Shown one piece after another: positions 35,680-44,255 of a stretch of DNA of 64,000 nt. The stretch comes from Haloplanus sp. CK5-1 (lineage in GTDB: Archaea > Halobacteriota > Halobacteria > Halobacteriales > Haloferacaceae): contig NZ_CP147505.1 of NCBI RefSeq assembly GCF_037201915.1, positions 2,418,001 to 2,482,000 on the forward strand, read 5' to 3'. Numbering within the stretch: the stretch's first letter is position 1; each line of letters begins with the position of its first letter. The translations under genes were made by a program, and so were the position numbers. Under the pieces are notes generated by a model, which was not told the DNA's origin, searched no databases, and saw only the letters and a program-made list of their open reading frames with translations.

Positions 35680-36027
35680 TCAGTCGTCGCTCGGATCTTC
35701 GTCCAGCGTCTCCAGTACCTTGGTCGAGAACTCGGTCTCGGAGAGGCGGTACTCGAGCAGTCCCTCGAACCACTCGGCTTTCGCGTACCAAGTGTTCATC
35801 ACCTCGTCCTCGAACCGGAGGACGGTCGCCTCGACGCGCGTCGGCTCCCACTCCCCCTCGCGCGCCAGGTCGAGCAGGCCGTTCAGCGCCGTCCCCATCT
35901 CCATGTGGTCGACCTCGTCGCCCGGCAGGGAGGTGATGTAGGAGAGTTCGACGGGATCGACCCCCTTCACGTCGTGGATGTCGATGCCGAAGTTTCGCAG
36001 TTCGGTCTCCAGTTCGGATTCGTCCAT
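35680..36027 (-). CDS. Conserved haloarchaeal hypothetical protein
   Basis: 115 residues, acidic, no signal or membrane segment: MDESELETELRNFGIDIHDV, then YITSLPGDEVDHMEMGTALN, WEPTRVEATVLRFEDEVMNT and WYAKAEWFEGLLEYRLSETE. Regular coding style and translational linkage to the hydrolase gene support a real gene. I do not recognise a domain, and no function is assigned. Confidence 0.75.
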   Translation of the reverse strand: MDESELETELRNFGIDIHDVKGVDPVELSYITSLPGDEVDHMEMGTALNGLLDLAREGEWEPTRVEATVLRFEDEVMNTWYAKAEWFEGLLEYRLSETEFSTKVLETLDEDPSDD

Positions 36028-36111
36028 GGGCGCCGTTTGGTCTCGGCGATCAAAACCCTTGCCGGACGGTCGCGAGGTCCTGCGAGAAAAGCGGGGCGGG
36101 CGGGCGGCCGG

Positions 36112-36315
36112 TCAGTCCGCGCCGGGTTTCGGACCGAGGCCGCCTCGGTCGATCATCGGGATCGACGTCTTCGACTCCGTCTCGGTCGTCGGTTCGGGCT
36201 GGTCCCGTCGGCCGTCGGTCGTCGGGCCGGTTCCCGACTGGGGCTGCAGCGGGATGACGGGATCGATGGTGGTCGTGGTGCGGTTCTTCCGGGTCGTGCG
36301 TCGGGACGTGCTCAT
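36112..36315 (-). CDS. Small T/R/P-rich hypothetical protein
   Basis: 67 residues from MSTSRRTTRKNRTTTTIDPV to a GLGPKPGAD end, low complexity and likely disordered. It is the only plausible frame in the 500 bp between the neighbouring genes, and a TTTATTAC promoter-like stretch lies further upstream at about 36425. It could be a small basic-then-acidic haloarchaeal peptide or chance. Confidence 0.4.
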   Translation of the reverse strand: MSTSRRTTRKNRTTTTIDPVIPLQPQSGTGPTTDGRRDQPEPTTETESKTSIPMIDRGGLGPKPGAD

Positions 36316-36533
36316 TGGGTGTGTCGTATGCTGGATCGGTTGGTGGACTGCACTGCGTCATCGAACCACGATCAGCATACGAGTACGACGCGTTGCATCG
36401 TGACTGGATCATAGCGTCCATCCGTAATAAACCTTCATGATTGTTGATGTCGTCTACTGCGCTAGGTGACACCACACCACGTGCCGGCTGTCGGTATCTT
36501 GAATTGCTTCGGTCACGACTCCCCCATCCACGC

Positions 36534-38492
36534 GTGACAGTACTGGATCTCCTCGCCCCGGCAGGGGGTGGAGCGTCGTCGCCGACACCGTTGGCCGTCG
36601 CCGGCGTCGACGTCGACATCCTCGTCGTGTTCGGTATCGTCCTGTTGACGCTCGTGCTGTTCGTGACGGAGTACCTGCCGGTCGACGTGACGGCCATCCT
36701 CGTCATGGTGCTCCTGATGGTGTTCGGGAGCGACGGTGTGGTGAACTTCACCCACATCTCCACCGCCGAGGGCGTCTCCGGCTTCTCGAACCCGGCGACG
36801 CTCACCGTCCTGGCGATGCTCATCCTCAGTTCCGGCATCAGTCGGACGGGGCTCGTCCAGATCGTCGGCCGACGGATGGCCGAGTTCGCGGGCACCAGCC
36901 GCGACCGACAACTGCTCGCGACCCTCGGTGTCGCCGGGCCCGCCTCGGGCTTCATCAACAACACGCCGGTCGTCGCCATCCTCGTCCCCATCGTCACGGA
37001 CCTCGCCCACGCGGGGAAGACGTCACCCTCGAAACTGCTGATCCCGCTCTCTTATGCCTCCATGCTCGGTGGCATGCTCACGCTCATCGGCACGTCGACG
37101 AACATCCTCGCGAGCGACGTCTCCGACCGTCTGCTGGGTCACCCGTTCTCGATGTTCGAGTTCACACAACTCGGCGTGGTCGTCCTCCTCGTCGGCAGTC
37201 TCTATCTGATGACTGTCGGCCACCGCCTCCTGCCGGAACGTGTCCCCGTCGAGGAGGACTACCTCCGGGAGTACGACATCGAGGAGTACCTGACCGAGAT
37301 GGTCGTCGGCGAGGGGTCGCCGCTGGCCGGCCGGACGGTCGAGACGGCCGTCGCCGACGCCGAGTTCGACGCCGACATCCTGCAGGTGGTCCGCGACGAC
37401 GAGGTGTACGTCGAACCCCAGGGGGGGATGACGCTCCGGCGTGGCGACCTGCTCCGCCTCCGCGCCGACCGCGAGGCCATCCGGAGCCTCGCCAACCGGG
37501 AGACGGCCACACTCACCGGCGAGACGCCGCTGTCGGCAGCGGACCTGGACCCCGACGACGGGAAGCAGACGCTCGTCGAAGTGGTCATCCCCCGGGGGTC
37601 ACACCTCGCCGGGGAGTCGCTCGCGAGTTCGACGTTCCGCCAGCGCTACGACGCGAACGTCCTCGCCTTCCGCAGCCGAGGGGAGACGGTCCGTGACCAC
37701 ATGGACCGTCGGCGGATCCGCGTCGGCGACACCCTCCTCGTGCAGGCGGCCCCCGACAGCATCGACCGCCTCAGCGACAACGACGACTTCATCGTCGCCC
37801 ACGAACCGACGGATCCCGACTACCGGACGGAGAAGATTCCCCACGCCGTCGCGATCATGGCCGGCGTCGTCGGCGTCGTCGCCGTCCCGTGGGGGACGCT
37901 CGGATCGACGCTCGCCGGCGCGACGGGCGTCGGCGCGCTCGCGGGCCTGTCGGCGCTCTCCCTGCCGATCCTCACGACGGCGCTCGCCGGCGTCGTCGCC
38001 ATGGTCGCCGCGGGCGTCATCAAGCCCGCGGAACTGTACGACGCCGTCGAGTGGGACGTGATCTTCCTGCTCGCCGGGGTGATCCCCCTCGGCATCGCGC
38101 TCGAACAGACCGGCGGGGCCGACCTCCTCGGGGGCCTCGTCGCCGCGACCGGCGGCTACCTCCCCGTCCTCGGCGTGCTGTGGGTGTTCTACCTCGCCAC
38201 CGGGATCATCACCGGCGTCATCTCCAACAACGCGAGCGTCGTGTTGATGCTCCCCATCGCCGTCGAAACGGCGGCCGGCATCGGGGCCAACCCCTTCGCG
38301 TTCGTCCTCGCGGTGACCTTCGCGGCCTCCACCTCGTTTCTCACCCCCGTGGGCTACCAGACCAACCTCTTCGTCTACGGACCCGGCGGCTACCGCTTCG
38401 CCGACTACTTCCGGGTCGGCGCCCCCCTCCAACTCCTCCTCTCTGTCGTCACCGTCCTCGGCATCGCCTTCTTCTGGGGCGTTCGGGCGTAG
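36534..38492 (+). CDS. SLC13-family permease with central RCK/TrkA_C domains
   Basis: 652 residues if the GTG at 36534 is used; upstream in-frame ATGs at 36441 and 36447 add sequence unlike the family. N-terminal ArsB/NhaD-type helices (FVTEYLPVDVTAILVMVLL, LASDVSDRLLGHPF after TSTNILA) come first. Two TrkA_C domains (about 215-290 and 305-400) follow, then C-terminal helices with NNASVVLMLPIAVE and TPVGYQTNLFVYGPGGY, the DASS-type substrate motifs. Likely a sodium-coupled sulfate or dicarboxylate transporter gated by a ligand at the RCK domains. The substrate is not certain. Confidence 0.87.
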   Translation: MTVLDLLAPAGGGASSPTPLAVAGVDVDILVVFGIVLLTLVLFVTEYLPVDVTAILVMVLLMVFGSDGVVNFTHISTAEGVSGFSNPATLTVLAMLILSSGISRTGLVQIVGRRMAEFAGTSRDRQLLATLGVAGPASGFINNTPVVAILVPIVTDLAHAGKTSPSKLLIPLSYASMLGGMLTLIGTSTNILASDVSDRLLGHPFSMFEFTQLGVVVLLVGSLYLMTVGHRLLPERVPVEEDYLREYDIEEYLTEMVVGEGSPLAGRTVETAVADAEFDADILQVVRDDEVYVEPQGGMTLRRGDLLRLRADREAIRSLANRETATLTGETPLSAADLDPDDGKQTLVEVVIPRGSHLAGESLASSTFRQRYDANVLAFRSRGETVRDHMDRRRIRVGDTLLVQAAPDSIDRLSDNDDFIVAHEPTDPDYRTEKIPHAVAIMAGVVGVVAVPWGTLGSTLAGATGVGALAGLSALSLPILTTALAGVVAMVAAGVIKPAELYDAVEWDVIFLLAGVIPLGIALEQTGGADLLGGLVAATGGYLPVLGVLWVFYLATGIITGVISNNASVVLMLPIAVETAAGIGANPFAFVLAVTFAASTSFLTPVGYQTNLFVYGPGGYRFADYFRVGAPLQLLLSVVTVLGIAFFWGVRA

Positions 38493-38534
38493 ACCGGCAC
38501 GGCGTTTTTCGTCACTCGGGCCGTTCGCTCGCGC

Positions 38535-39044
38535 GTAGAGTTCACCGTCGTCCAGGGCGACATCGCCACACAGGGGGCGGACGCACTGGTCAACGCCGCG
38601 GGGACCAGCCTCCGCATGGGGAGTGGCGTCGCCGGTGCGCTCCGACGCGAGGCGAAGGGACCGATCGACGACGAGGCCGTCTCGAAGGAGCCGGTCGACC
38701 TCGGTGCGGTCGTCGTCACCGACGCCTACGACCTCGACGCCGACCACGTGATCCACGCGGCCGCGATGCCACACTACGGCGACGGCCGTGCGACCGAAGA
38801 CAGCGTCCGCGCGGCGACACGGAACGCCCTCGCTCGCGGCGACGACCTCGGCTGTGCGTCGCTCGTCGTCCCCGTTCTGGGAACGGGTGCGGCCGGCTTC
38901 CCCTTCGAGGACGGCGCACGGATCGTCTGCGAGGCGGTCCACGGCCACGATCCGACGGCGCTGACCGACGTGTGCGTGATCGCCCACTCGACCGCCGAGT
39001 ACGAGACGCTCGCCCGCGTCGCCGACGACGTGCGTTCGGGCTGA
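38535..39044 (+). CDS. Macro-domain (ADP-ribose-binding) protein, start codon unclear
   Basis: About 169 residues if read from VEFTVVQGDIATQGADALVN. The macro signature is complete: VQGDIATQ, ADALVNAAGTSLRMGSGVAG, HAAAMPHYGDG and PVLGTGAAGFPFEDGA, all parts of the ADP-ribose pocket. The codon at the expected start is GTA, not ATG or GTG, and no usual start lies in frame upstream before the preceding gene. The first ATG (38616) would delete the first strand and the catalytic Asn. A mutated start, a base error or rare initiation are the options. Predicted role: hydrolysis of O-acetyl-ADP-ribose or ADP-ribosyl groups. Confidence 0.75.
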   Translation, partial: VEFTVVQGDIATQGADALVNAAGTSLRMGSGVAGALRREAKGPIDDEAVSKEPVDLGAVVVTDAYDLDADHVIHAAAMPHYGDGRATEDSVRAATRNALARGDDLGCASLVVPVLGTGAAGFPFEDGARIVCEAVHGHDPTALTDVCVIAHSTAEYETLARVADDVRSG

Positions 39045-39045
39045 G

Positions 39046-39870
39046 TCACCGCACCGCGTCGGCGGCCGCGACCAGTTCCTCGACCCGGTCGACCGAGACG
39101 GCGTTCCCGGCCTCGCCGCCGCGTTCGAGCGCGCTCCCCACGATCACGCCGTCCGCGACCGAGAGCGCGTCGCCGACGGTGTCGGCTGTCACGCCACTCC
39201 CGACGAACACCGGGAGGTCGCGTCCGGTCCCGTCGCGTCGCTCCGTGACCGCCCGGACCGTCCCGAGATCGGTCGTGTGCCCCGTTCCGTCACCCGTCAC
39301 GACGACGCCGTCGGCGAGGCCGCGGTCGGCTGCCTCGCCGGTCAGCGCCGGCACGTCGCTCGCGTCGGCCCCGAGCGGTGCCGAGTGTTTGACATCCAAG
39401 TCGGCGAGCAGGGCCACGTCGGTATCGACGCGCTCGCGCAGTCGGGTCGTCTCGTGGGCCCGCCCTTCGAGGACGCCCTGGTCCGCGACCCGCGCCCCGA
39501 CGTGGACGTTGACGCGGACGAACGACGCGTCCGTGGCGGCCGCCACGGCGACCGCTCCCGGCCCGTCGTTCCGGAGGACGTTCACGCCGACCGGCCGGTC
39601 GGTCACCTCCCGGACGGTGCCGACGAGGGCGGTGAGGTCCGCGACGACGTGTCGCGGGACCGAGTCGGGGTAGAAGGGTGCGTCGCCGAAGTTCTCGACC
39701 AGTAAGGCGTCGACGCCGCCGGCGTCGAGACGCTCGGCGTCACGCCGGACCGCGTCGCGGATCGCCTCGCGGCCCCCGTCGGCGTCGTAGCGGGGCGCGC
39801 CCGGCAGGGGCGGCAGGTGGACCATCCCGACGACCGGGCGCTCGGCTCCGAAGACGGCTGTCGTGTCCAT
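39046..39870 (-). CDS. BtpA/SgcQ-family TIM-barrel protein
   Basis: 274 residues. VVGMVHLPPLPGAPRYD at the N-terminus, VDALLVENFGDAPFYPD, RPVGVNVLRNDGPGAV, then DVKHSAPLG and the phosphate-binding PVFVGSGVTADTVGDAL are family hallmarks. Cyanobacterial BtpA stabilises photosystem I. Archaeal members are cytoplasmic barrels probably acting on a phosphorylated sugar or nucleoside, and their reaction is not known. It ends 1 bp from the stop of the convergent macro-domain gene. Confidence 0.9.
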   Translation of the reverse strand: MDTTAVFGAERPVVGMVHLPPLPGAPRYDADGGREAIRDAVRRDAERLDAGGVDALLVENFGDAPFYPDSVPRHVVADLTALVGTVREVTDRPVGVNVLRNDGPGAVAVAAATDASFVRVNVHVGARVADQGVLEGRAHETTRLRERVDTDVALLADLDVKHSAPLGADASDVPALTGEAADRGLADGVVVTGDGTGHTTDLGTVRAVTERRDGTGRDLPVFVGSGVTADTVGDALSVADGVIVGSALERGGEAGNAVSVDRVEELVAAADAVR

Positions 39871-39937
39871 GGTGGGAGTGGCGTCCGGTGGACGGTTAAA
39901 CGCTCCCCGGCAGGCAGTCCCGATCCCTGCCGTGTCC

Positions 39938-40690
39938 TCACTCCTCGCACAGTCCCGCGGGATCGGCGTCGAGGATCCCCCACTCGTGGCCCGGGAGGAG
40001 TCGGTCCGCGCGTTCGAGGACTTCGGTCGCGCTCGTCCACCACTCGAAGTCGTTCATCGCCAGTCCGCGAACGAGTCCGTCGCCGTCGCCGTCGGGCGCG
40101 TTCTCGAACGTCGGCACCGCGTCGACGGCGACGACGGTCGTCTCCCCACCCGTCTCGACCGCCACCGACTGGTGGCCGACGGTGTGGCCCGGCGTCGGGA
40201 ACGCCGTGACGCCCGGACAGATCTCGGTCTCCCCCTCGATGGGCGTCACGTCGACTGTCAGCCACGGCGGCGTCCGCCCCAGCGACTTGGCGTCGTACCG
40301 CTCGGCGTGCATCGGATAGGGTGCGATGGCGTACTCCAGTTCCCGGCGTCCGACGTAGACGTCGGTGTCCGCGTCGAAGCGATCCAGGTTGTAACAGTGG
40401 TCCCAGTCGAGGTGGCTGAGGACGACGGCGTCGACGTCGCCCGCGTCGTACCCCTCGGCCGCGAGGACGGCGTCGAGGGACTGTCCCGGTTCGCGGTGAC
40501 AGTCGTAGGACGGGTGGTAGTCGGCCATCAGGTCCAGGGGACCAAAGCCCGTGTCGATCAGCACCGTCTCCTCGGCCTCGACGAGGAAGACCGTCGACGG
40601 CGCTTCGACGACCCCGGCGCGACCCGCGACCAGTACGCTCGCGTCCACGACGAACGAACCACAACAGCGTGGCGTGACCGTCGGCGTCAT
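39938..40690 (-). CDS. MBL-fold hydrolase, AHL-lactonase-like
   Basis: 250 residues. Features of the AHL-lactonase-type metallo-beta-lactamase group: TVFLVEAEETVLIDTGFGPL, the metal loop LSHLDWDHCYNL, AFPTPGHTVGHQSVAVE and a late LLPGHEWG histidine. The expected HxHxDH is H-L-D-W-D-H (His93, Asp95, Asp97, His98), so one metal-binding His is replaced by Asp, which may alter metal preference. The natural substrate is unknown, and quorum-lactone cleavage should not be assumed. Confidence 0.85.
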   Translation of the reverse strand: MTPTVTPRCCGSFVVDASVLVAGRAGVVEAPSTVFLVEAEETVLIDTGFGPLDLMADYHPSYDCHREPGQSLDAVLAAEGYDAGDVDAVVLSHLDWDHCYNLDRFDADTDVYVGRRELEYAIAPYPMHAERYDAKSLGRTPPWLTVDVTPIEGETEICPGVTAFPTPGHTVGHQSVAVETGGETTVVAVDAVPTFENAPDGDGDGLVRGLAMNDFEWWTSATEVLERADRLLPGHEWGILDADPAGLCEE

Positions 40691-40797
40691 GTGTGTCGGT
40701 CGCCCGGCGGACGGATAAACGTGCGCGACGCTCGAACTGTTGTTACGAATAGGGTGAAAAGCGACGACACCTTCCCTCGCCGGCCCGAAGACGTGGT

Positions 40798-41079
40798 ATG
40801 GAGTACGATATCGCCTCGGACGAATCCGTGAGTACGGCCGTGGTCCGCGCCGTCAGCGCGGCCCGCGGCCGCGAGCAGTGTACCCTCCCCCCGCTCTCCG
40901 ACGTCCTCGATCCGGACGCGCTGAACGCCCTGTTCGCCGACAGAGCGGACGGTACGGGCAGGGCTGGCGGACACCTCGATTTCGTCTACGCCGCCTGCCG
41001 CGTGACGGTCGACAACGGCGAGTACCTCACCCTCGATCCGATCGGGGCCGCCTTCGACCCCGACCGGGTCAGCGGCTAA
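40798..41079 (+). CDS. HalOD1 output-domain protein
   Basis: 93 residues: SVSTAVVRAVSAARGREQCT, LPPLSDVLDPDALNALFADR and FVYAACRVTVDNGEYLTLDP match the haloarchaeal output domain 1 (HalOD1), found alone or attached to receiver domains. It is presumed to act in signal output or transcription control. The stop abuts the stop of the convergent trmB gene with no gap. Confidence 0.85.
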   Translation: MEYDIASDESVSTAVVRAVSAARGREQCTLPPLSDVLDPDALNALFADRADGTGRAGGHLDFVYAACRVTVDNGEYLTLDPIGAAFDPDRVSG

Positions 41080-41877
41080 TCACTGCTTGGGGTCGCGGGC
41101 GGTCACCAGCCCCTGTGACATGAGCCGTCGAGCGACCACGACCAGCCCGTTCCCGAACCCCTCGCCGAAGATGGCCTGTTCCACTTTCGTCTCCGGCATG
41201 ATCGAACTGACGAGGATCGCCGACCGGTCGACGAGGAGGAGGCGACCGATCGCCGTCTCGTCGCCGTCGGTGCCCCGGAGCCAATCCAGTCCCGAGAGGA
41301 ACGTCGTGGCGCGGGGCACGGCCTCGTGGATCCGCTCTTCGATGGACTCGGTCAGCGCACCGATGACCAGTTCGACTCCGGTGTCGAGGTCGTTGAGCGT
41401 CCCGACGAGGTCGTCGCTCAGTAGCGACTCGTCGCCGATGACGAGGACCACCTCTCCGGTCGCGTCCTCGACGAGTTCCTCCGTCCGGTTCTCGATGCCC
41501 TCCCGTCCGGACAGCGCCCACACTTGCTGGGCGGTGGAGTCGTCGCTCGTCTCGACGGTCCCGACGGTGTCGAGGGCGGTGTGGAGGCGTTCGACCCGGT
41601 CCTCGTACCGGTCCCGGAGCGTCTGGGCCGCCTCCTCCAGCGGGACGGCCCGGAACTGCTGTGGGCTGGAGTGTTGGATCTCAACCAACCCCTGGGCCTC
41701 CAACACCCGAATGGCGTCGTACACCCGCGTCCGCGGTACCTCGGTCAATTCGCTCAACCGCTTCGCCGTCCCCGTATCCAACCGCGAGAGGCCGACGAAA
41801 CAGCGCGCCTCGTACTCCTTCAGGCCGAGTTGTTGGAGGACCTCGATCGCTTCCTCCACTTGTTCACTGGTAGTCAT
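41080..41877 (-). CDS. TrmB-family transcription regulator 1
   Basis: 265 residues from MTTSEQVEEAIEVLQQLGLK; a longer upstream start is less likely. It has an N-terminal winged helix (YEARCFVGLSRLDTGTAKRL, VPRTRVYDAIRVLEAQGLVE), then a coiled linker (EEAAQTLRDRYEDRVERLHT) and the TrmB C-terminal ligand domain ending GEGFGNGLVVVARRLMSQGL. TrmB regulators sense sugars or related metabolites. It is divergent from a paralogue 374 bp away. A GC-rich hairpin sits 14 bp before its ATG. Confidence 0.9.
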   Translation of the reverse strand: MTTSEQVEEAIEVLQQLGLKEYEARCFVGLSRLDTGTAKRLSELTEVPRTRVYDAIRVLEAQGLVEIQHSSPQQFRAVPLEEAAQTLRDRYEDRVERLHTALDTVGTVETSDDSTAQQVWALSGREGIENRTEELVEDATGEVVLVIGDESLLSDDLVGTLNDLDTGVELVIGALTESIEERIHEAVPRATTFLSGLDWLRGTDGDETAIGRLLLVDRSAILVSSIMPETKVEQAIFGEGFGNGLVVVARRLMSQGLVTARDPKQ

Positions 41878-41891
41878 GTGTGTCCCAACCC

Positions 41892-41908
41892 CCCGGGGAG
41901 TTCCCGGG
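41892..41908 (-). promoter_or_regulatory. Hairpin just upstream of trmB 1
   Basis: CCCGGG-GAGTT-CCCGGG, 14 bp before the leftward ATG. It is matched by a similar hairpin before the divergent trmB 2, suggesting a shared 5' leader feature (inference). Confidence 0.4.
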
Positions 41909-42214
41909 ACTTCTTGCACGGTTCGCTCCCTGCACAGATAGGTATTGTCACTCTAACGGTGACGATTATCCCCGAGAATCGGACGACTCGCCGATAGCGC
42001 GCCGAAAGGGAGTCCCAATCCGACGCTCGTGGGATTGTTGTGACACACCGAGGGACAGTAGTCGAATCGGCGGCGTAGCCGTCCCGCCGTCCGTCACTCG
42101 CGTCGCCGTCGAACGTAACCCGTTTAATCACAAAAGGTCTATAGGGCCCCGGTCCGACCGTCTACGCGGCGCGCAGTCGAATGCTGTGTCCCAACCACAC
42201 CTTTGCTGTGTGCC
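41909..42214. other. Divergent trmB-trmB intergenic region
   Basis: About 300 bp between two divergent TrmB genes. AAACGTAACCC-like and TTTAATCACAAAAGG stretches near 42118-42138 are the most promoter-like part. TGTGTCCCAACC occurs twice in direct orientation (41879-41890 and 42184-42195). No gene is seen. Confidence 0.45.
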
Positions 42215-42237
42215 CCCGGCCACCCCGCGTGGCCGGG
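42215..42237 (+). promoter_or_regulatory. Perfect 9-bp hairpin upstream of trmB 2
   Basis: CCCGGCCAC-CCCGC-GTGGCCGGG is a perfect GC-rich stem-loop ending 14 bp before the ATG at 42252. A Shine-Dalgarno-like GGAGG lies between them at 42241-42245. It could control translation or mark a transcript 5' end. Confidence 0.45.
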
Positions 42238-42251
42238 TTCGGAGGCACCCC

Positions 42252-43055
42252 ATGGGCTCTGATCCAACCGAGAACCCCCGCTCCGCCGCCGTCGAGCAAC
42301 TCGAACGGTTCGGACTGAGTTCCTACGCCGCCCGGACGTACGTCGCCCTCGCCGGTCTCGGGACGGGCACCGCACGGGACGTGAGTCGAGTCTCCGATGT
42401 CCCCCGGACGCGCGTGTACGACGCCGTCGACGAACTCCACGACCGTGGGTTGGTCGACGTCCAACAGTCCTCCCCCAAGCGGTTCTGGGCCACGTCCGCC
42501 GAGACGACCAGTCGGACGTTCGAACGCGAGTTCCGGCGGCGCACGGACGACCTGCGGACGGCCCTGACCGAACTCGAATCCACCGAGCGACGCGACGAAC
42601 AGCGGGGCGTCTGGACGGTCGAGGGACGGGAGGCCGTCGCGGACCGACTGCGCGGCCTCCTCGCCGAGGCCGAAGAGGAAATCGTCTACATGACCGTCAT
42701 GGACCTCCTCACCGACGACCTGATCGACGAACTCCACGCGGCGGCGGAACGCGGCGTCTCCATCGAACTCGCTGGACTCTCCGAGGACGTGCGAGAGCGG
42801 ATCGAAACGGAGGTGCCCGAGGCGACGACGTTCGAGTCGCTGTGGATCTGGTCGGACACCGCGGCCGGGCGACTCGCCATGGTCGACGGCCGGCAGACGC
42901 TCGTGAGCGTCTTCGTCGACGACGACGGCCTGGCCGGAAACGGCGGGCAGTCCGAAACCGCCATCTGGGGCGAGGGGGAGACGAACAGCCTCGTCGTCGT
43001 GTTGCGGGCGCTGTTCACCTGGCGACTCGACGGCGTGGACCCGTCCGAACGTTGA
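42252..43055 (+). CDS. TrmB-family transcription regulator 2
   Basis: 267 residues from MGSDPTENPRSAAVEQLERF, with SD-like GGAGG 7 bp before the ATG. The winged helix (AARTYVALAGLGTGTARDVS, PRTRVYDAVDELHDRGLVDV) is followed by a C-terminal effector domain ending AIWGEGETNSLVVVLRALFT. It is clearly paralogous to the divergent trmB 1 (same PRTRVYDA core and QQSSPKRFW / IQHSSPQQFR segment). It may bind shared operators in the intergenic region. The target genes are not identifiable here. Confidence 0.9.
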   Translation: MGSDPTENPRSAAVEQLERFGLSSYAARTYVALAGLGTGTARDVSRVSDVPRTRVYDAVDELHDRGLVDVQQSSPKRFWATSAETTSRTFEREFRRRTDDLRTALTELESTERRDEQRGVWTVEGREAVADRLRGLLAEAEEEIVYMTVMDLLTDDLIDELHAAAERGVSIELAGLSEDVRERIETEVPEATTFESLWIWSDTAAGRLAMVDGRQTLVSVFVDDDGLAGNGGQSETAIWGEGETNSLVVVLRALFTWRLDGVDPSER

Positions 43056-43080
43056 TCAGCGTGGCCGCCGTCCTAGCACT

Positions 43081-43494
43081 ATGACGGACCGTTCGGACGA
43101 ACGACAACTCGTGCTGGAGGTACAATCACAACTGCCGTCGTGGACGGACGACGCTCGGACGGCGGCCTACGCCGATCTGTTCGAGGGCGACGACCCGCTT
43201 CTCACCGACGAGGACCTTCGACTCTTGGACGCCGTGGACTCGGCGATGGAGCGCAACGGCGGCGACGGCGTCTGGGGCACCGACCGGTACGGCGTCCACA
43301 CGGGGTCGCCCACGGACGGATCGCTCGACATCGTCTGTGTCTACCACCCCCGGATCGCCAGCGACTCGGTTCTCCGGGACGTCGACGCCCTCGACGACGA
43401 GACGGAGCGACGGATCGACGAGGCACTCTGGCGCTACAGCGAACGCGTCGCGACGCTCCTCGGGGAGAAACTCGACGACTACCTCGGGGGGTAG
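43081..43494 (+). CDS. Conserved haloarchaeal hypothetical protein
   Basis: 137 residues, acidic and soluble. QLVLEVQSQLPSWTDDARTA, LLTDEDLRLLDAVDSAMERN, CVYHPRIASDSVLRDVDALD and RRIDEALWRYSERVATLLGE form regular alternating helices and strands. It follows trmB 2 by 25 bp in the same direction, so it may be co-transcribed. I do not recognise the family. Confidence 0.75.
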   Translation: MTDRSDERQLVLEVQSQLPSWTDDARTAAYADLFEGDDPLLTDEDLRLLDAVDSAMERNGGDGVWGTDRYGVHTGSPTDGSLDIVCVYHPRIASDSVLRDVDALDDETERRIDEALWRYSERVATLLGEKLDDYLGG

Positions 43495-43570
43495 GGCGGT
43501 CTCGATCCGAACGGGACCCGCGCTCGAAGGGCAGTGATATTTCAATCGCCGGTGCGGAGGGGCGACCGAG

Positions 43571-44254
43571 ATGTACCTCGTGATCGTCGGCGCGGGCGAC
43601 ATCGGCACACCGCTCATCGACATCGCGACCAACGGTGGGAACGAAGTCGTCGTCATCGAACGCGACGAGGCGCGCGCCGAACGGGCGTCGAGGGGGTACG
43701 ATTGCCTGGTGATCAACGCCGACGCCACGACCAAGGAAACGCTACAGGACGCCGGCGCGGAGCGAGCCGACGCGCTCATCTCCACGACGGATCAGGACGC
43801 CACGAACGTCATGGTCTGTCTGCTGGCACAGGAACTGGACGTGCCCGAAATCGTCTCCGTCGTCCACAACCCCGAACACATGAGCCTGTTCCGACAGATC
43901 GGCGTCAACACGATGCAGAACCCACAGCATCTGATCGCCGAGTACCTCTACCGGGCGGTCGAGCGTCCGTCCATCGTCGACTTCATGCGCATTGGCGAAC
44001 AGGCGGAGGTGTTCGAGATCACCGTCGCGAACGACGCACCCATCAGGGGCAAGACGCTCCGCGAAGCCAACGAGGCGGGACTCATCGGCGGCCAGACCCT
44101 GATCGTCGCCGTCGAACGCGACGGCGAGACCGATCCGATCACGCCCCGCGGGGACACCCGCATCGAGGCGGGGGATCTGCTCACGGTCTACTCCGGCAAG
44201 GGTGCGACCGCCGACGTAACGGATATTTTCGGTCACACCGAGGAACACGACTGA
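43571..44254 (+). CDS. trkA: TrkA (single RCK) potassium channel regulator
   Basis: 227 residues. The Rossmann RCK_N domain has VIVGAGDIGTPLIDIATNGG with the acidic end of strand two in VVVIERDEA. TTDQDATNVMVCLLAQEL is the classic helix, and a TrkA_C domain (VFEITVANDAPIRGKTLREA, DTRIEAGDLLTVY) follows. It is a cytoplasmic NAD(H)/ATP-sensing gate for the TrkH encoded 1 bp downstream. This copy has one RCK unit, half of the broken two-unit trkA at 48-49.4 kb. Confidence 0.92.
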   Translation: MYLVIVGAGDIGTPLIDIATNGGNEVVVIERDEARAERASRGYDCLVINADATTKETLQDAGAERADALISTTDQDATNVMVCLLAQELDVPEIVSVVHNPEHMSLFRQIGVNTMQNPQHLIAEYLYRAVERPSIVDFMRIGEQAEVFEITVANDAPIRGKTLREANEAGLIGGQTLIVAVERDGETDPITPRGDTRIEAGDLLTVYSGKGATADVTDIFGHTEEHD

Positions 44255-44255
44255 C

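Noticed and set aside
39938-40690. Quorum-quenching lactonase
   Set aside because: Family resemblance only. A metal ligand is altered and no signal-synthesis context exists here.
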